From Cephalopachus bancanus (Eukaryota; Chordata; Mammalia; Primates; Tarsiidae): a stretch of DNA of 64,000 nucleotides. The first letter of the stretch is position 1; every line of letters starts with the position of its first letter. The stretch spans positions 7,874,001 to 7,938,000 of the forward strand of contig JAPVLO010000153.1 of the NCBI GenBank assembly GCA_027257055.1, given 5' to 3'. The notes beneath the pieces were generated by a model. The model was not told the origin of the DNA. It saw only the letters and a program-made list of their open reading frames with translations, and did not search any database. The translations under genes were made by a program, and so were the position numbers. This document shows positions 37,621-50,144 of the stretch, one piece after another.

Positions 37621-37926
37621 TCCAGGTGCAGTGGCTCAAGCATGTAATCCCAGCAATTTGGGAGGCCAAGGTGAGAGGATTGCCTGAGCCCATGGGTTCA
37701 AGACCAGTCTGGGTAACTTGGTGAGACCTCATCTCTACAATAAATCAAAAAATTAGCCAGGCATAGTGGCACATGCCTGTAGTTCCAGCTACTTGGAAGT
37801 CTGAGACTAAAGGATTGCCTGAGTCCAGCAGGTCGAGGCTGCGGTCGCCAGGTCGAGGAGCATGCCACTGCATTCCAGCCTGGGCAACAGAGTGAGACTC
37901 CAACTAAAAAAAAAAAAAAAAAAAAA
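37621..37926 (+). mobile_element. Alu SINE, sense
   Basis: A dimer with a 21-base A-tail. Duplications AAATTTCTATTA and AAAATTCTATTA flank it. Confidence 0.93.
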
Positions 37927-39061
37927 TTCTATTAAAACACATGTTACCATTATTACCAATTTTTAAACCACCCAAAATGGAAATAGTATTTCCTCTCTTA
38001 ACCACATATTTCAATGATTAACAGTCCTTTAGCTCATAAAATCCTTGTGAATTTCCCTTCAAATGCAACTGACATCTAATGTTTTAGTTATTTAGAAACA
38101 TTTATTGAGCATCTACTATGTATTGAGCTTCATATTAAGTATGGGGGATATGAAACATACACACCCAGAGCAGTGAACCTCTAGCCATCTAGGGATGAAT
38201 GGGGTGGGGATGAGGAAAAATGTAAGTCAAGATTCACTATCAGGGTTATGACAAGGTCAGCTTCTGGATGTTTTGTAGGCAGGGCATCCTCCAGCTTTGG
38301 GAGACCAAAATATGTCCCTGCCTAAAGAAGGGAAAGCTGAAACTGATGATGAGGAACAGCTGCACTTTCTGTTGGGCGACCACGCACCAGTCCTTATGGT
38401 TTCTGAAGCAATATAGAGAAATCACATTTTTTTGGCATAGAAAGCACCTTTTTGTGGGACAAAGACATAGTAAGCCACACGGTAGAAAGACTAAGATTCC
38501 CCTGTGGCGTACACTAGATGGTTATCATGTCTCTAGAAATCAGCCTGGCATTTTGGTGAGTGAGATATGCAAGCAGGAACTGATTGCTGCATTGCTTGGG
38601 ACCATACAAGGGATTTTAGAAAGGTGTGAGGAAAGATAAAGGGGCGAGATATGGCAACAGAGGAGGAGCTTTGAGGGGAAAGACAGAGATGCCTAGTGAG
38701 GAACTTTGCCATGTGTATGCTATGAAATGTGCTATAGAGCCCTCACCCCTGTCTGCTCACAAAAATCATTGCTCTTGTTAATACCTGAAGTGACAGAGGG
38801 CTGAATGTGGCCTCTAGGTGGGTGGAGGACGACAGCAAAGTCTGCCTGTTGGAGGTGGTCATGCCTGGTTACTCATCCTTCATTCTGTAAGTAACTCAGA
38901 GCTACTGTGGGCTCAGAATACTCCTGTTAAGCAAGAGACCCTCTTCTGAATCGTGCACAGGTTAGAAAGTGAATGCTATCTGCTTCTCTACCCATATTGA
39001 CCCATTTGGCTCACTTGGCCTCCACACACATGCACTTACAGACCTTTAAAGAAAGGAAAGG
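37927..39061. other. No gene identified
   Basis: A 123-codon open stretch at 38268-38639 is Cys- and Lys-rich without a recognisable domain; chance is likely. Confidence 0.45.
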
Positions 39062-39341
39062 GGCTGGGCTCAGTGGCTCAGTCTCTAATCCCAGCACTTG
39101 GGGAGGCCGAGGCGAGTGGGTTGCCTGAGCCCACGGGTTCAAAACCAGCCCAGGCAACTAGGCTAGACCTCCTCTCTAAAATAAAATTTAAAAGTAACCG
39201 GGTGTGGTAGCATGCACCTGTAGTTCTGGCTACTTGGAAGACTGAGGCAGAAAGATTGCCAGAGTACAGCAGGTCAACGTTGGGGTGGTTGTGAGTATGC
39301 CACTGCATTCCAGCCTGGGCGACAGAATGAGACTCCAAGTC
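39062..39341 (+). mobile_element. Alu SINE, sense
   Basis: A dimer whose A-tail has become (AAAG)n/(AG)n from 39342 onward. Confidence 0.92.
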
Positions 39342-39760
<419 letters not shown>

Positions 39761-41069
39761 ATGCTTAGGCACATCTATGAAAAGCTTCCCAAGCCATCTA
39801 AATTTTGACTTGCAAATAAATTGGCAATTGATAGAACTGAGGATATCAGCAAAGCAGCAAACTTCCCTTCCAAATTATGTTGTTCTTTTGGCAGTTTTCA
39901 TCTCTGTCTCCAAAGCTGAGTTGAGAAGCATGGAAATGTGACAATAGGATGTCTGCCAGGCCAAGAATGAAAAATCATCATGGATAAACTATGAAGAAGA
40001 ATGTTTACATGGATAAGGAAAAATTGACAGATCTTTTTAGTACTGTCTTCCCAATCTTCAAAAAAAATTTTTTTAGTGGTTTCAAAGAGGGGTGTCTGGA
40101 AGATACACCATTGAATATATGTTGTACAAACAAAGAGGTGATGTTATTATTGCAAAGCAGTGAGTCAACAATGATTTACTGGGATCTGCCAGGCCAGTGC
40201 CTGGTGGCCAATGTACAGATGTTTGCATAGGCCTGCTCTACCTCCACTGATCTGGAAAACATAGCAACCAGTTGGGAGCTAGTCATACTCTTGTTGACAT
40301 GCACTAGTGGCATAGTGAACTTACTAAGAAATATATGGAAGAATTCTTTTATCATTGACAATTGGCACTTGCCTTTAAGATGTTAAGCATACTGTATCCT
40401 ATTTTTCTAATTTCGGTTGCCTTACTTTGGCACACGGAAATGCACCACTATTTAAAACTCACTTATCCAGCAACCTTAACTATCTGGAACATGTATGAGA
40501 TCCAGGAAGCAAGCCAAATAGACTCTTGAGCAAAACAGATGTAACCAAATCCATTTACCGACAGAACTGATAGAAATCCTTCAGCCCTCTCTTGGAACCT
40601 AGTTATTCTCATTTTGAATTGCTTTAATTTTCTAAAATTTAGTTCATGGGTTTCTAAATTCACATGAGACCAGAAGCAACAACAGAGTAGAAGGGACCAA
40701 GAGAGACTCTCTTGAGTCGGCTAGAAGAGAGTTGACTAAAAAAAGTAGGAATGATCAGCTGTTAAGTTGGATGTAAGGAAAAAGACATCAAAAAGGAAAG
40801 GAAAGGAGAGAATGGAAAAGAATGGAGGAAGGAAAGAGAGAGGGAGGCTATAAAAAGAAGACTCAGAAGGTGAAAGTGATCAAGTCCCAGACATTTGATT
40901 TAGGCAGAGTCCTAGCCTGTAGGAACAGTTAAGGGTATCTTATACACCACGTTACACCATAATCAATATGATCATAAACGACTTCAATCTATGGAAAGCT
41001 TCAATTAAGAAGGCAGGGAAGTATATAATTTCAGAAATGTCCATTCAATTTATTAAAATACAAAATTTG
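39761..41069. other. No gene or clear repeat seen
   Basis: Repeat-poor non-coding DNA; short open frames only. Confidence 0.45.
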
Positions 41070-41249
41070 ACCAGGCACAGTGGCTCAGCCTGTAATCCCA
41101 GCACTTTGGGAGGCCAAGGCAAGAGAATTGCGTGAACCCGGGGCTTCAAGACCAGGTCAAGGCTACGGTGGCCATGAGCATGCCACTGCATTCCAGCCTG
41201 GGCAACAAGAATGAAACTTCAACTCAAAATAAGTAAATAAAATATAAAA
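41070..41249 (+). mobile_element. Alu SINE, sense, internally deleted
   Basis: The left arm passes directly from 'gcttcaagaccagg' into the 3' part of the right arm. Duplications AAAATACAAAATT / AAAATATAAAAGTT flank it. Confidence 0.9.
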
Positions 41250-42207
41250 GTTCTCACCCGAAGGGGTATGTTTTAGATATTTAGACATGTGCGATGCCAG
41301 ACAAATGTGTTTTAATTATATGCATTTATGAATAAAAAGAATTGAGGATTAAGGATAATTATTACCTCACCATTCGAATATTTTACAATGGAGGTTGTGC
41401 CTGTTCTTAAGAGTCCCCACATTTCCCTGATTTCTGATATTGCCATTTCTATTCACTTCAGCTACCAGCCAATGCTCTTGTATCCACATTTCAACTTTAT
41501 TGCCCATCTTCCCTTGGCTTCAAATTAATGCACACAAAGAAATTATTGGAAGAATCAAGTTCTCAGAATATATCCCTCAGTAATATGGAGGTCCTTCTGA
41601 TTAATGGGAAAAAAGGAGTTGTACATCTCAAGGTCAAGTGCTCTTTCAGTGGATCTGTAAGTGAGAACAGTGCATTCTATATGGCCTTATTAAAACATTC
41701 AGTCACCTGACAAGTGCTGCTGAATAGTTGTGAACAGGTATAAAGATGACAGTATGAGAGGCTGAATAGGTAGCCAGACTGAGATTACTCTGGGACTTTG
41801 ATGATGGTATTCAAGATGGGACAGTGGCAGTAGGCCAGGTGTTAGAGGTTTCTATCTCGCAGATCTTCTACTTAGCAACCATCTACACTAGGTTACGCTG
41901 ATTGTCTCTGGATTGTCCCAAGATTTGTCAGGCTAAGTATGGCTAGCCATTATAACACCCAGCCTCTAATCTCAGAGTTGAATGACCAAAGGTTTATTTC
42001 TCACCCATGGTAAAATCCAGCATTGAGTCACCAAACTCAAGAAGTCAGCATGAACTCAAGAGCCTTCTATCTATTGGCTATAGGTCTTAGGACCTTGAAC
42101 TCCTCAACTTCATCTTCCTAGGGCCAGTAATGATGGAGAGGGAGAGGGAGCAGGAATGGAGCAGGAGAATATGTAGAGTATTTTAAAGACCAGGACTAGG
42201 CTAGAAG
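41250..42207. other. No gene or clear repeat seen
   Basis: Non-coding sequence without recognisable features. Confidence 0.45.
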
Positions 42208-42688
42208 TAGTCATACATCACTTAACAGTGGGGTTAATATCTGAGAAATGTGTCATTATGTGATTCTGTCGTCATTCTAATGTCATAGAGTAAACTTACA
42301 CAAACCTAGATGGTATAGCTTACTACACACCTGGGCTACGTGGTACAGCCTATTGCTCCTAGGCTATAAACCTGTATAGCTTGTTACTATACCGAATACT
42401 GTAGACAGTTGTAACACAATGGTATTGCTTATCTAAACATAGAAAAGATACTGTCAAAATACAGTGTAAATGACTAAAAAACAGTACACCTATATAAGGC
42501 ACTTACCATGAATGGAGCTTGCAGGACTGGAAGTTACTCTGGGTGAGTCAGTGAGGGAGTGTGAAGACCTAGGACATTGTTGTACACTACCGTGGACTTT
42601 ATAAACACTGTACATTTAGGCTACATCAAGTTTATTTTTTTAAATTGTCTTTCTTCAATAATAAGCTAACTTTAGCTTACTGTTACTT

Positions 42689-43000
42689 TGGGGGAGGTGT
42701 TGTTGTTGTTGTTGTTTTGAGTCAGAGTCTCCCTCTGTCACCCAGGCTGGAGTGCAGTGGCACGCTCACGGCCACCACAGCCTCAACCTGCTGGGTTCGG
42801 GCGATACTTCCCCCTCAGCCTTCCAAGTACCTGGAACTACAGGCATGCACCACCATATCCAGCTAATTTTTCTTGATTTATTATAGAGACAAGGTCTCAC
42901 CAAGTTGTCCAGGCTGGTCTTGAACCCTTATGCTCAGGCAATCCTTTCACCTCAGCCTCCCAAAATGTTGGGATTATAGGTGTGAGCCAGCATGCCCAGG
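42689..43000 (-). mobile_element. Alu SINE, antisense, (TTG)n tail
   Basis: Target duplication CTTACTGTTACT at 42676-42687 and 43001-43012. The tail has become (TGT)n. Confidence 0.92.
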
Positions 43001-43370
43001 CTTACTGTTACTCTTTAACTTTATAAACTTTATTTTTTTAACTTTTTGATTATTGTAATAATACTTAGCTTAAAACACACATCGTACAGCTGTACAGAAA
43101 CATTTTCTGTCTTTATATCCTTATACTTTTTTTTTTTTTTTTGGTTAAAAACTAAAACAAACACAAACATTACCCATGACTACACAGAGTCAGGATCATC
43201 AATATCACTGTCTTCTACCTGTAATCTTGTCCCAGTGGAAGATCTTCAGGGCAATAACAGGCATGAAGCTGTCATCTTGTATGAAAACAATGCCTTCTTC
43301 TGGATTCTTCCTGAAAGTCCTGCCTGAGACTGTTTTACACTTCACTTTTTGGAAGTAGGAGTACACTCAG

Positions 43371-43643
43371 CCAGGCACAGTGGCCAAAACCTGTAATCCT
43401 TGCACTTTGGGAGGCCAAGACAAGAGGATTGCCTGAGCCCAGGGGGTCGAGAACAGCCTGGGCAACTTGGTGCAACTTAGTCTCTACAATAAATTTTTTA
43501 AAAATTGCTGGGCGCGCACCTTCCAGCTACTTGGAAGGCTGAGGTGGAAGGATCGCCTGAGCCCAGCAGGTCAAGACTACGGTGGCCATGAGCATGCCAC
43601 TGGACTCCAGCATGGGCAACAGAGTGAAACTCCAACTCTAAAA
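43371..43643 (+). mobile_element. Alu SINE, sense
   Basis: A dimer with a gapped right arm start, flanked by TACACTC on both sides, inside the Tigger element. Confidence 0.92.
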
Positions 43644-43942
43644 TACACTCTAAAATAGCAATAAAAATATAGTATAGTAAATATATAAACCAATAACATA
43701 GTCATTTATTATCATTATCAAGAATTATATAGTGCATATAATTGTATATGCTAGACTTCTACATGACTGGCAGTGCAGTAGGTTTGTTTATATCAATATC
43801 ACCACAAATACTGAGTGATGCATTATGCTATGACCTTAGGACAACCACGATGTCACTAGGCAACAGGAATTTTTCAACTCCATTGTTACTTTACAGGCTA
43901 CCCCCATGGCTGACAAACGTTATCATGTGTTGCATAACTGTA

Positions 43943-44689
43943 TATTATTTCTACTCACTTTCAAAGGCCACAACTCAATCACCTGACCCCCATCTAACTC
44001 CAGGGGAGTCAATGAAGTATCTCTACCTTTGAGACCAGAAAGGAAAGGAAACCCAAATTCTGATGGACACATGAAGTTCTTACTATTCCTGTGAATGTGT
44101 TCCAAGGGTCTAACTGAGTTGGTAGGGGAACCAGCGAGGAAAAGTGCTTTTGCCCACATTCTTGAGAATTTCTTCTCAGACTTGTCAATTTCCTCAGATG
44201 TGCCCACCATCGAGTTCCAAAGATTTTTCCATCAGGCACTTGGCCAAGGTACTTCATCTTCCCAAACCTCAGTTTCCCCAGATGTAAAAGTGAGAAGTTG
44301 AATCAGAATACCTTTCAAGCCTTTTGACCCATTTCAGGATCCAAAATTTCATGATTCTATAACTCCTATTATTCTTTCTTCCTGAGACAAATAAGTGGGC
44401 AGCCAGAGAGTCAATGCCAGTAAGCCAATGAATTAATTTTTATTTTAATTTACCCGATCATCTCCCAAGCCCAAGTTTCTAGATATCAAAATATAATAAT
44501 AGATAACATTGTTACTAATACAATAGTGATTTTTTTGATGGCAAAGTAAAGCTATTTTGTGTTTGGATAAATAGCACATTCACACAAAAACATATATAGG
44601 ACATACACAGAGATCCATCTGTGAAAAGATAATCTTGTTTGAACAGTCTTGCAAAACATATGTCTTCCTTCTCTTGCCCTGAATTAGTC
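43943..44689. other. No gene or clear repeat seen
   Basis: Non-coding; a weak MIR-like string 'tttccccagatgtaaaagtg' occurs near 44273. Confidence 0.4.
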
Positions 44690-45075
44690 AGTTTTGTGGT
44701 AGTAAACAACAGTGACATCTCAGTGGCTTACAACAACATGTCCTTTTTGCTCACTTTGCATAAGCACTGTGAGTCAGCTGCAGGTTGGCTGTGGCTTTGC
44801 TAGCATTGGCTGAGTTCCACCTGCCTTCTCATTTTGAAACTCAGACTGAAGGAGCAGTAACTATCTGTGACAGCCTAAGGGCAGTGGAGAACAAGAGCAA
44901 AAGACCTAAGCCAACCAAGCAATTTTATTTAAGGCTTCTGATTGGAGGCTGCAAAAAGAATCACAACTATTGGCCGTAGCTTTTCATGTGGCCACGTCCC
45001 ACGTCATTGAGGTGGAATATGTACTGGTCTCCCACAGGATGCATGAGTATGTCCCGTGACAATGGATAGGGATAT
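44690..45075 (-). mobile_element. Old LTR-like repeat, antisense
   Basis: 'tcagtggcttacaacaacat', 'gtcagctgcaggttggct' and 'agactgaaggagcagtaact' follow the order of a common mammalian LTR-type repeat. Family not assigned. Confidence 0.45.
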
Positions 45076-45239
45076 GTAAACCTAAGACTGGGACAAAGCG
45101 AATTGTAGGGGAAGATAAAACAATCAGATCCTACCCCTAGTGTCTTCCCTGAAGTTCTACATGCCGCTTTTCCTATGGAAAGGAAGCAAGTCTCCCTCCT
45201 CCTCCACTTCTTCTTCCTTTCCCTGTCCTTGTGGCTGGA

Positions 45240-45385
45240 GCTGGGGCTCTCAAACTTCTGCTTGATAAGAATAATCTAAGCACTTGTTAAAAATGCTTCA
45301 TCCTGGGCGCCACTCCAAAGACTTTGCCACATTGTATCTGAGGTAGGAGTGGAGCCCGGGAACAATGCCTTAGGAATAGCTACTG
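45240..45385 (+). mobile_element. hAT-Charlie MER5-like fragment
   Basis: 'ggctctcaaacttctgcttg', 'gcacttgttaaaaatgcttc' and 'gtaggagtggagcccgggaa' are typical of this group. Confidence 0.6.
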
Positions 45386-45614
45386 CCATTGAAGAGCCAT
45401 CTCTGGGTCCCCATGGCCCCCAGCATTAGAGCTGTCTTTGAGTCAGGGGAGCATGCCAAGTGAGCCCTTTTTTAGGAGTAGGGTTGCCTTAGAGGACCCC
45501 AAATCTGTGATCCTGGGGTCCTCTGACCTGTCCCAGCTCCCCGCAGCCAGATGGGATTTTTGTACTTCTTGATTTCCTTGAAAGTGAGGCCATTGCTCCT
45601 TTGAAAGTGTTGTG

Positions 45615-45810
45615 ATTAACACAGACTCCAGAGTTCAACTACTGAGTCCCTCCCCCTCTATCTAGCACTCACTAGCTGCCTGACCTTGGACAACTTGCAG
45701 AACCTCTCTGGGCCTCAGTGATCTCATGCATTCAATGGGAATAATAATCGTACCTACACCTCAGGCTTGGTGTGAGGGTGAAGTCAGTGAAAGCAGTGCT
45801 TGGCATATAT
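45615..45810 (+). mobile_element. MIR SINE, sense
   Basis: 'agctgcctgaccttggacaa', 'aacctctctgggcctcagtg' and 'aatgggaataataatcgtac' are the MIR core. Confidence 0.8.
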
Positions 45811-46104
45811 TGTATCGCATATAAGTATTTCACATATAAATATTTTTATACATATTTATAAGGGTTAGGATTCGGGTTAGGTGTGTGTGTGTTCCATACA
45901 AGTGTTTGCTGATTTTATTACCACCCAGTTCTGAGCACCCTGGAGGCTTTTAAGATAAAATTGTTGGTTCAAACCAATACTCCTTTGAATCTGTTTCCTC
46001 ATCTTTTAAATCAGAGTAATAATATAATATCTGTTAGAGTCACACTTTCCCAGTGTGGCCTCCAGTATGTTAGGTCAGGCCCACTGGGGGTATAAGGTGT
46101 CTAG

Positions 46105-46730
46105 TGTGCAATCTGATGCCACATGAAAGATGCAAAAAATTGCACAGAAGTTAGATTAGAAAATATAGTTTATTTAGAAAGTAAATTAGAGAAAGAGAGA
46201 AAGAAGAGATTCACCTCACCAATATAGGGAGGAGGGCCAAAGCCAGGAAACATGGTGACAGCCATAGCTCAAAGAGCACATGGGTACACCAGAGTCTAGT
46301 AAGGCAATGGCGGTGGCAATGGCTTAGCAATGATGCTGGCTGCTCAAGGTTGGATGCTTTTAGCCTTTCCCTTTGATGGAGGAAGTTCATTAAGGTGATT
46401 GGGTGGTGGTTTGCTCCACATCATCAGGAAGGGGCAGGTAAGCGCAGGTCCTGACCACGGCTGTGGGGCACATGGGAGACAGGGGAGGGGTTTTTCCTGC
46501 AAGAGACCTGTCAGACATTTGCAATCTACAAACCAAAAAGGTGGTCTATTATCATTTCTATGGCTTCAGTAAAGCCAAGGGGTCTAAAAGTTTCTTAGAG
46601 ATTATTTTGCTAAACCATGAATTGAATGGCTGGGCTGTTGGGCAGTCCTTGTCTTGCATCCAATGGAGATTTGCTGAGGAGGTGGGGTAGGCTGCCACTT
46701 AGTCTGCAGTAGAATGTCTGAATGCTTCCT
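46105..46730 (-). mobile_element. Putative LTR, antisense, with a related fragment at 59827
   Basis: The minus strand carries an AATAAAC signal near 46168. The first ~155 bp align with 59827-59958 at roughly 85% by eye, with one gap, which shows it is a repeated element. The rest has LTR-like composition. The family is unknown to me. Confidence 0.5.
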
Positions 46731-46976
46731 AAGACCTGCCTATTGAAAATGTATCTATTTATGTCTAACCTGTGCTAGATTCAAAATGTGTCGGGGTAAA
46801 GTCTAAGCAAAACTGGTTATACAGAGGCAAAAAGACTAAACTAAGAATAAACTAAGTTCGTTTTAGGTTTCTATAGGTACTTCCTTTCAATAATAATAGT
46901 AATAACAATAAAGCTGCCTTGCCTACTATACACTGTATTGTCAGAATACCATGTAATAATGATGCGAAAGTGTTTT

Positions 46977-47261
46977 TTTTGAGTCTGAATTTGACTCTGT
47001 TGCCCAGGCTGGAGTGCAGTGGCAAGCTCACAGCCACCTGAGGCTTGACTTGCTGGGCTCAGGCATTCCTTCCACCTCAGCCTTCCAAGTAGCTGGAACT
47101 CCAGCGTGCACTACCACACCTGGCTTATTTTTTTATTTATTGTAGAGATGAGGTCTCACCAAGTTGCCCAGACTGGTCTCGAACCCCTGAGCTCAGGTAA
47201 TCCTCTCGCTTCAGCCTCCCGAATTGCTGGGATTATAGGCTTGAGCCACCGCACTGGGCCA
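46977..47261 (-). mobile_element. Alu SINE, antisense
   Basis: A dimer with duplication AAAGTGTTTT at 46967-46976 and 47262-47271. Confidence 0.93.
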
Positions 47262-47492
47262 AAAGTGTTTTATAAATTGCAGATCACCAGGTAAACGAAA
47301 GTTTTATCATTTTATCTTTGTTGTTGTTATTAATTTGAGACAGGACTCCGAATCCAAAAACCGGATTCCATTTCTGCTGTGTTGCCTACTAGTGTGTGAT
47401 GGTAGACAGAGCCTCAGTTTCCTTTCCTGTCAGTGCAGTCTCCTAGAAACCACAGTGGAGGTGTTACATGTGTTAGGTAACATCATGGAAGA

Positions 47493-47670
47493 CAGTAGTT
47501 CTCAATTCCGGTTCACTTCAGAATCATGTAGAAAGCTTTTTTAAATCTCCATGTCTAGTGGGCCCAACTCTGAATCAATAAATGAGACTATCTAGGGACA
47601 GGGCATAGGAATGGGAAGTTTTAAGACGCTCCCTTGGGTTGTAATGTTAACCCTGGATTGAAAACCACTG
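47493..47670 (+). mobile_element. MER5A-like hAT-Charlie MITE, complete
   Basis: It starts CAGTAGTTCTCAA and ends TTGAAAACCACTG, matching terminal inverted repeats of MER5A. Confidence 0.82.
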
Positions 47671-48796
47671 ATGTCTGTAGAACAGTTTTGTAAACTGCAA
47701 AACATAATGAATAATTTATGAGTGTTTTTTAATTGTTAATAACCAATTGATGATCTCATAAGGGACTGATTCCTCTGAAAATCAGGCCAACATGGATTTT
47801 CCACCATCTGTCCTGTGTGTGCACTGGCCGGGGAGAATTGAAACTCACCCAGTTCCTGCTCTTGCCTTTAAGCTAAAAAGGCTGAGCAAAAACAAGCCTC
47901 TCTCAGATAAAAGATGTTGCTGGGGTGCTGTGGTGAGTGAGTGGAGTTGCTGTAATTGTATTGGAAGCAGTGCCTCCAGCCATGGAGAAGCAGTCAATGT
48001 TCTGTTTTATTAAAGTGACTCCCGTGCGAAGACACATACATCACAGTGTGGCAATTCTTCCCGATTAGGTTAGAAGTCAGGAGATGGTTCTATGCAAGTT
48101 TCCTTATGAAGCACTAATCCTGAGTCAGCTCCAGTTTGAACAAATGCCATCTCTGCTCATCATCTATCTCTTACTGAATGCTGCCATCATTGTACAACAT
48201 ACATCTTCCTCTTTGATGAATCTTTCACAAAGCACAGAGTCATTAGGAAGTTCTTCCCTCAGCAGAAGCTTTGAGGTATCTAGGAGAAGAGCAGGAGTGT
48301 ACCTGGAATCAAAGGTGGACACTTTTCAGCAGGCTCTATGCTGTTTCTAAGTACTTTCACACAGTTGTAAAGTTCTGACTAAACTGCCAGATTCAATTGT
48401 ATCTGGCATTCAAATTTCCAGATAAACATTTTATATAAAAGTAATTCCCTTGTGGAAAGTTTCAGATGTTCCCCCCAAAGGTTATCGCATGACCGGATAT
48501 AGAATGGAAACTTGTACCAGAGGCAACAAAATGTAAACTTGATCATTGTATTGATAAGGAGTAACAATAACAACGGATAACTCCATGAGCCTGGGTCTTC
48601 CTGGGAACATTCACAGACAAATGTGTAAATATGCTGTCTGGACTATGGTAGGTAAACATCCATTGTTGTGGGCACATGTTTACATGAAGCCAATTATTGG
48701 CAGATCGGAAAAAGCTAGAACCTTAATCTCTCTGCCTTTAGGCCAGGGTTCTCTTGGCATTCTATCTCCAACTTTCAATGTCTGCATGAAAGAGTA
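47671..48796. other. No gene identified
   Basis: Repeat-free sequence with short open frames only. It lies 1-2 kb upstream of the candidate PRLR leader exon region and could be regulatory, but nothing specific is visible. Confidence 0.45.
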
Positions 48797-48810
48797 GCTG
48801 CCATGTTCTT

Positions 48811-49063
48811 TTTTTTTTTTTTTTTTTTTTTGAGTTGGAGTCTCACTCTGTCACCCAGACGGGAGTGCAGTGGCACGCTCCCGGTCACCGCAGCATTGAC
48901 CTGCTGGGCTCCAGCGATCTTTCTGCCTCAGCCTTCCAAGTACCTGGAACTACAGGCGTGCACTACCACGCCGACTAGTTTTTGATTTATTGTAGAGACG
49001 AAGTCTCGCCAAGTTACCCTGGCGGGTCTCAAACCCGCGGACTCAGGCAATCCACTCGCTTTG
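48811..49063 (-). mobile_element. Alu SINE, antisense, 5'-truncated
   Basis: A long poly-T, then an Alu that stops inside the left arm. Exact duplication GCTGCCATGTTCTT at 48797-48810 and 49064-49077. Confidence 0.94.
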
Positions 49064-49480
49064 GCTGCCATGTTCTTAAAATCTCTTCAGCTACCCCTGT
49101 CTAAGATTGAAAACCACACTGGCTCCAAGTCTAGTGTTTGACAATACTAGTATGGGACCAGTCCTTCTACATGCAGAGTTTTGTCATCTATCTTAAGAGT
49201 GTTGTTCTGTTTTTCTTCACCTTTAAAGCTTCATTGATTCACTTATTCATTCCACGATCATTGACCGTTGACTTTGGGCAGAGCTTGTATAACAGTCTTA
49301 ATCTTTAGCCTGGTGTGTAATAAATAGCTAATCCCTACTGTTCCTCTTCCCACCCTGAGCACATTATGCCTCTTGTTTTCTAAATTAAATTTTGGCATTC
49401 TGTTGTTTTTTTTTTTTTTAAGCCAGGTTCCTAAAAATCAATGATACATGCGGGGTTTGCTCCCTGTTATTTTATTTTAG

Positions 49481-49514
49481 CCTCAAGCCATCTGACCAGG
49501 ATGGAGCAGGACAG
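49481..49514 (+). other. PRLR: Candidate PRLR 5' non-coding exon
   Basis: Seen: a T-rich tract ending in TTATTTTAG precedes 34 bases that finish in ACAG followed by the strong donor GTAAGG. The segment is not within any repeat I recognise and lies 4.7 kb upstream of the start-codon exon. Known: PRLR genes in mammals have non-coding leader exons upstream of the exon carrying the start codon. Inferred: this is the last leader exon. It holds an ATG at 49501 in a strong context (A at -3, G at +4) that would open a short upstream ORF if spliced to 54179. No transcript evidence is available here, so a chance pairing of splice sites cannot be excluded. Confidence 0.45.
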
Positions 49515-49751
49515 GTAAGGAAACCCAGGGGCAGGAGACTCCCAAAGGAAGCACCTAGCACATTGCCTAACACTGAAAGTAATGGATGAATGTACACAAA
49601 ATTTTTTGTGAGAAATTTTTAGGACAAAAAGTCACTTGAAATTTAATTTGGGCTAATAGGAAATATGGCAGGCAGCCTACTAACCATTTAGAGTGGAGAA
49701 TTGAAGTTGGGGAGGTTCCCTACCATGGAAGTCTTGACTAGGCTTAGCAAA

Positions 49752-50142
49752 ACCCAAAGTTTACCAGAAACTGGAAACAACTCAAATGTCCTCCAACAGT
49801 AGAATGAATAAATAAATTATGGTATTTCATTTGCTATAATATGAATGAAAATGAATGAGATGAAATGAAAATGAATATGTAAAACTGCAGGTATCAACAA
49901 GGATGAATCATATGGCCATGTGAAATGAAAGAAGTCAGGCACACACACACAAAATGCATGTTGTATAATATAGGCAAAGCAAATCTGTAGTGGTAGAATT
50001 CAAAAGAATGGTTTCTATAGGGAGGGAATAGGTAGAGATGGGAGGAAGCACAAGTTGGATTTCTGAGGACCTATTTGTATTCAACTTCTTCATTTGTGTG
50101 GTAACATGGAAATATTCACTTTGTGATAATTTATTGAGCAGA
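49752..50142 (+). mobile_element. L1M ORF2 end and 3' UTR, sense
   Basis: 'aaactggaaacaactcaaat', 'gtagaatgaataaataaatt' and 'ttcactttgtgataatttat' follow the L1M tail order. An internal segment is missing. Confidence 0.82.
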
Positions 50143-50144
50143 TA

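Larger units (their letters stand above)
42210..43940 (-). mobile_element. Tigger (TcMar) DNA transposon, interrupted by two Alus
   Basis: Ends 'gtcatacatcacttaacagt' and 'catgtgttgcataactg' lie between TA dinucleotides (42208-42209, 43941-43942). On the minus strand 43190-43216 reads an acidic VEDSDIDDPD-type segment, as in the C-terminus of pogo-family transposases. The rest of the coding region is lost. Alus sit at 42689-43000 and 43371-43643. Confidence 0.85.

Noticed and set aside
38268..38639. 123-codon open frame
   Set aside because: No recognisable family features and no splice or promoter context; this length arises by chance in 64 kb.
45861..45882. Telomere-like GGTTAG motifs
   Set aside because: Only two separated GGTTAG units, broken by GATTCG; too short to call an interstitial telomeric repeat.
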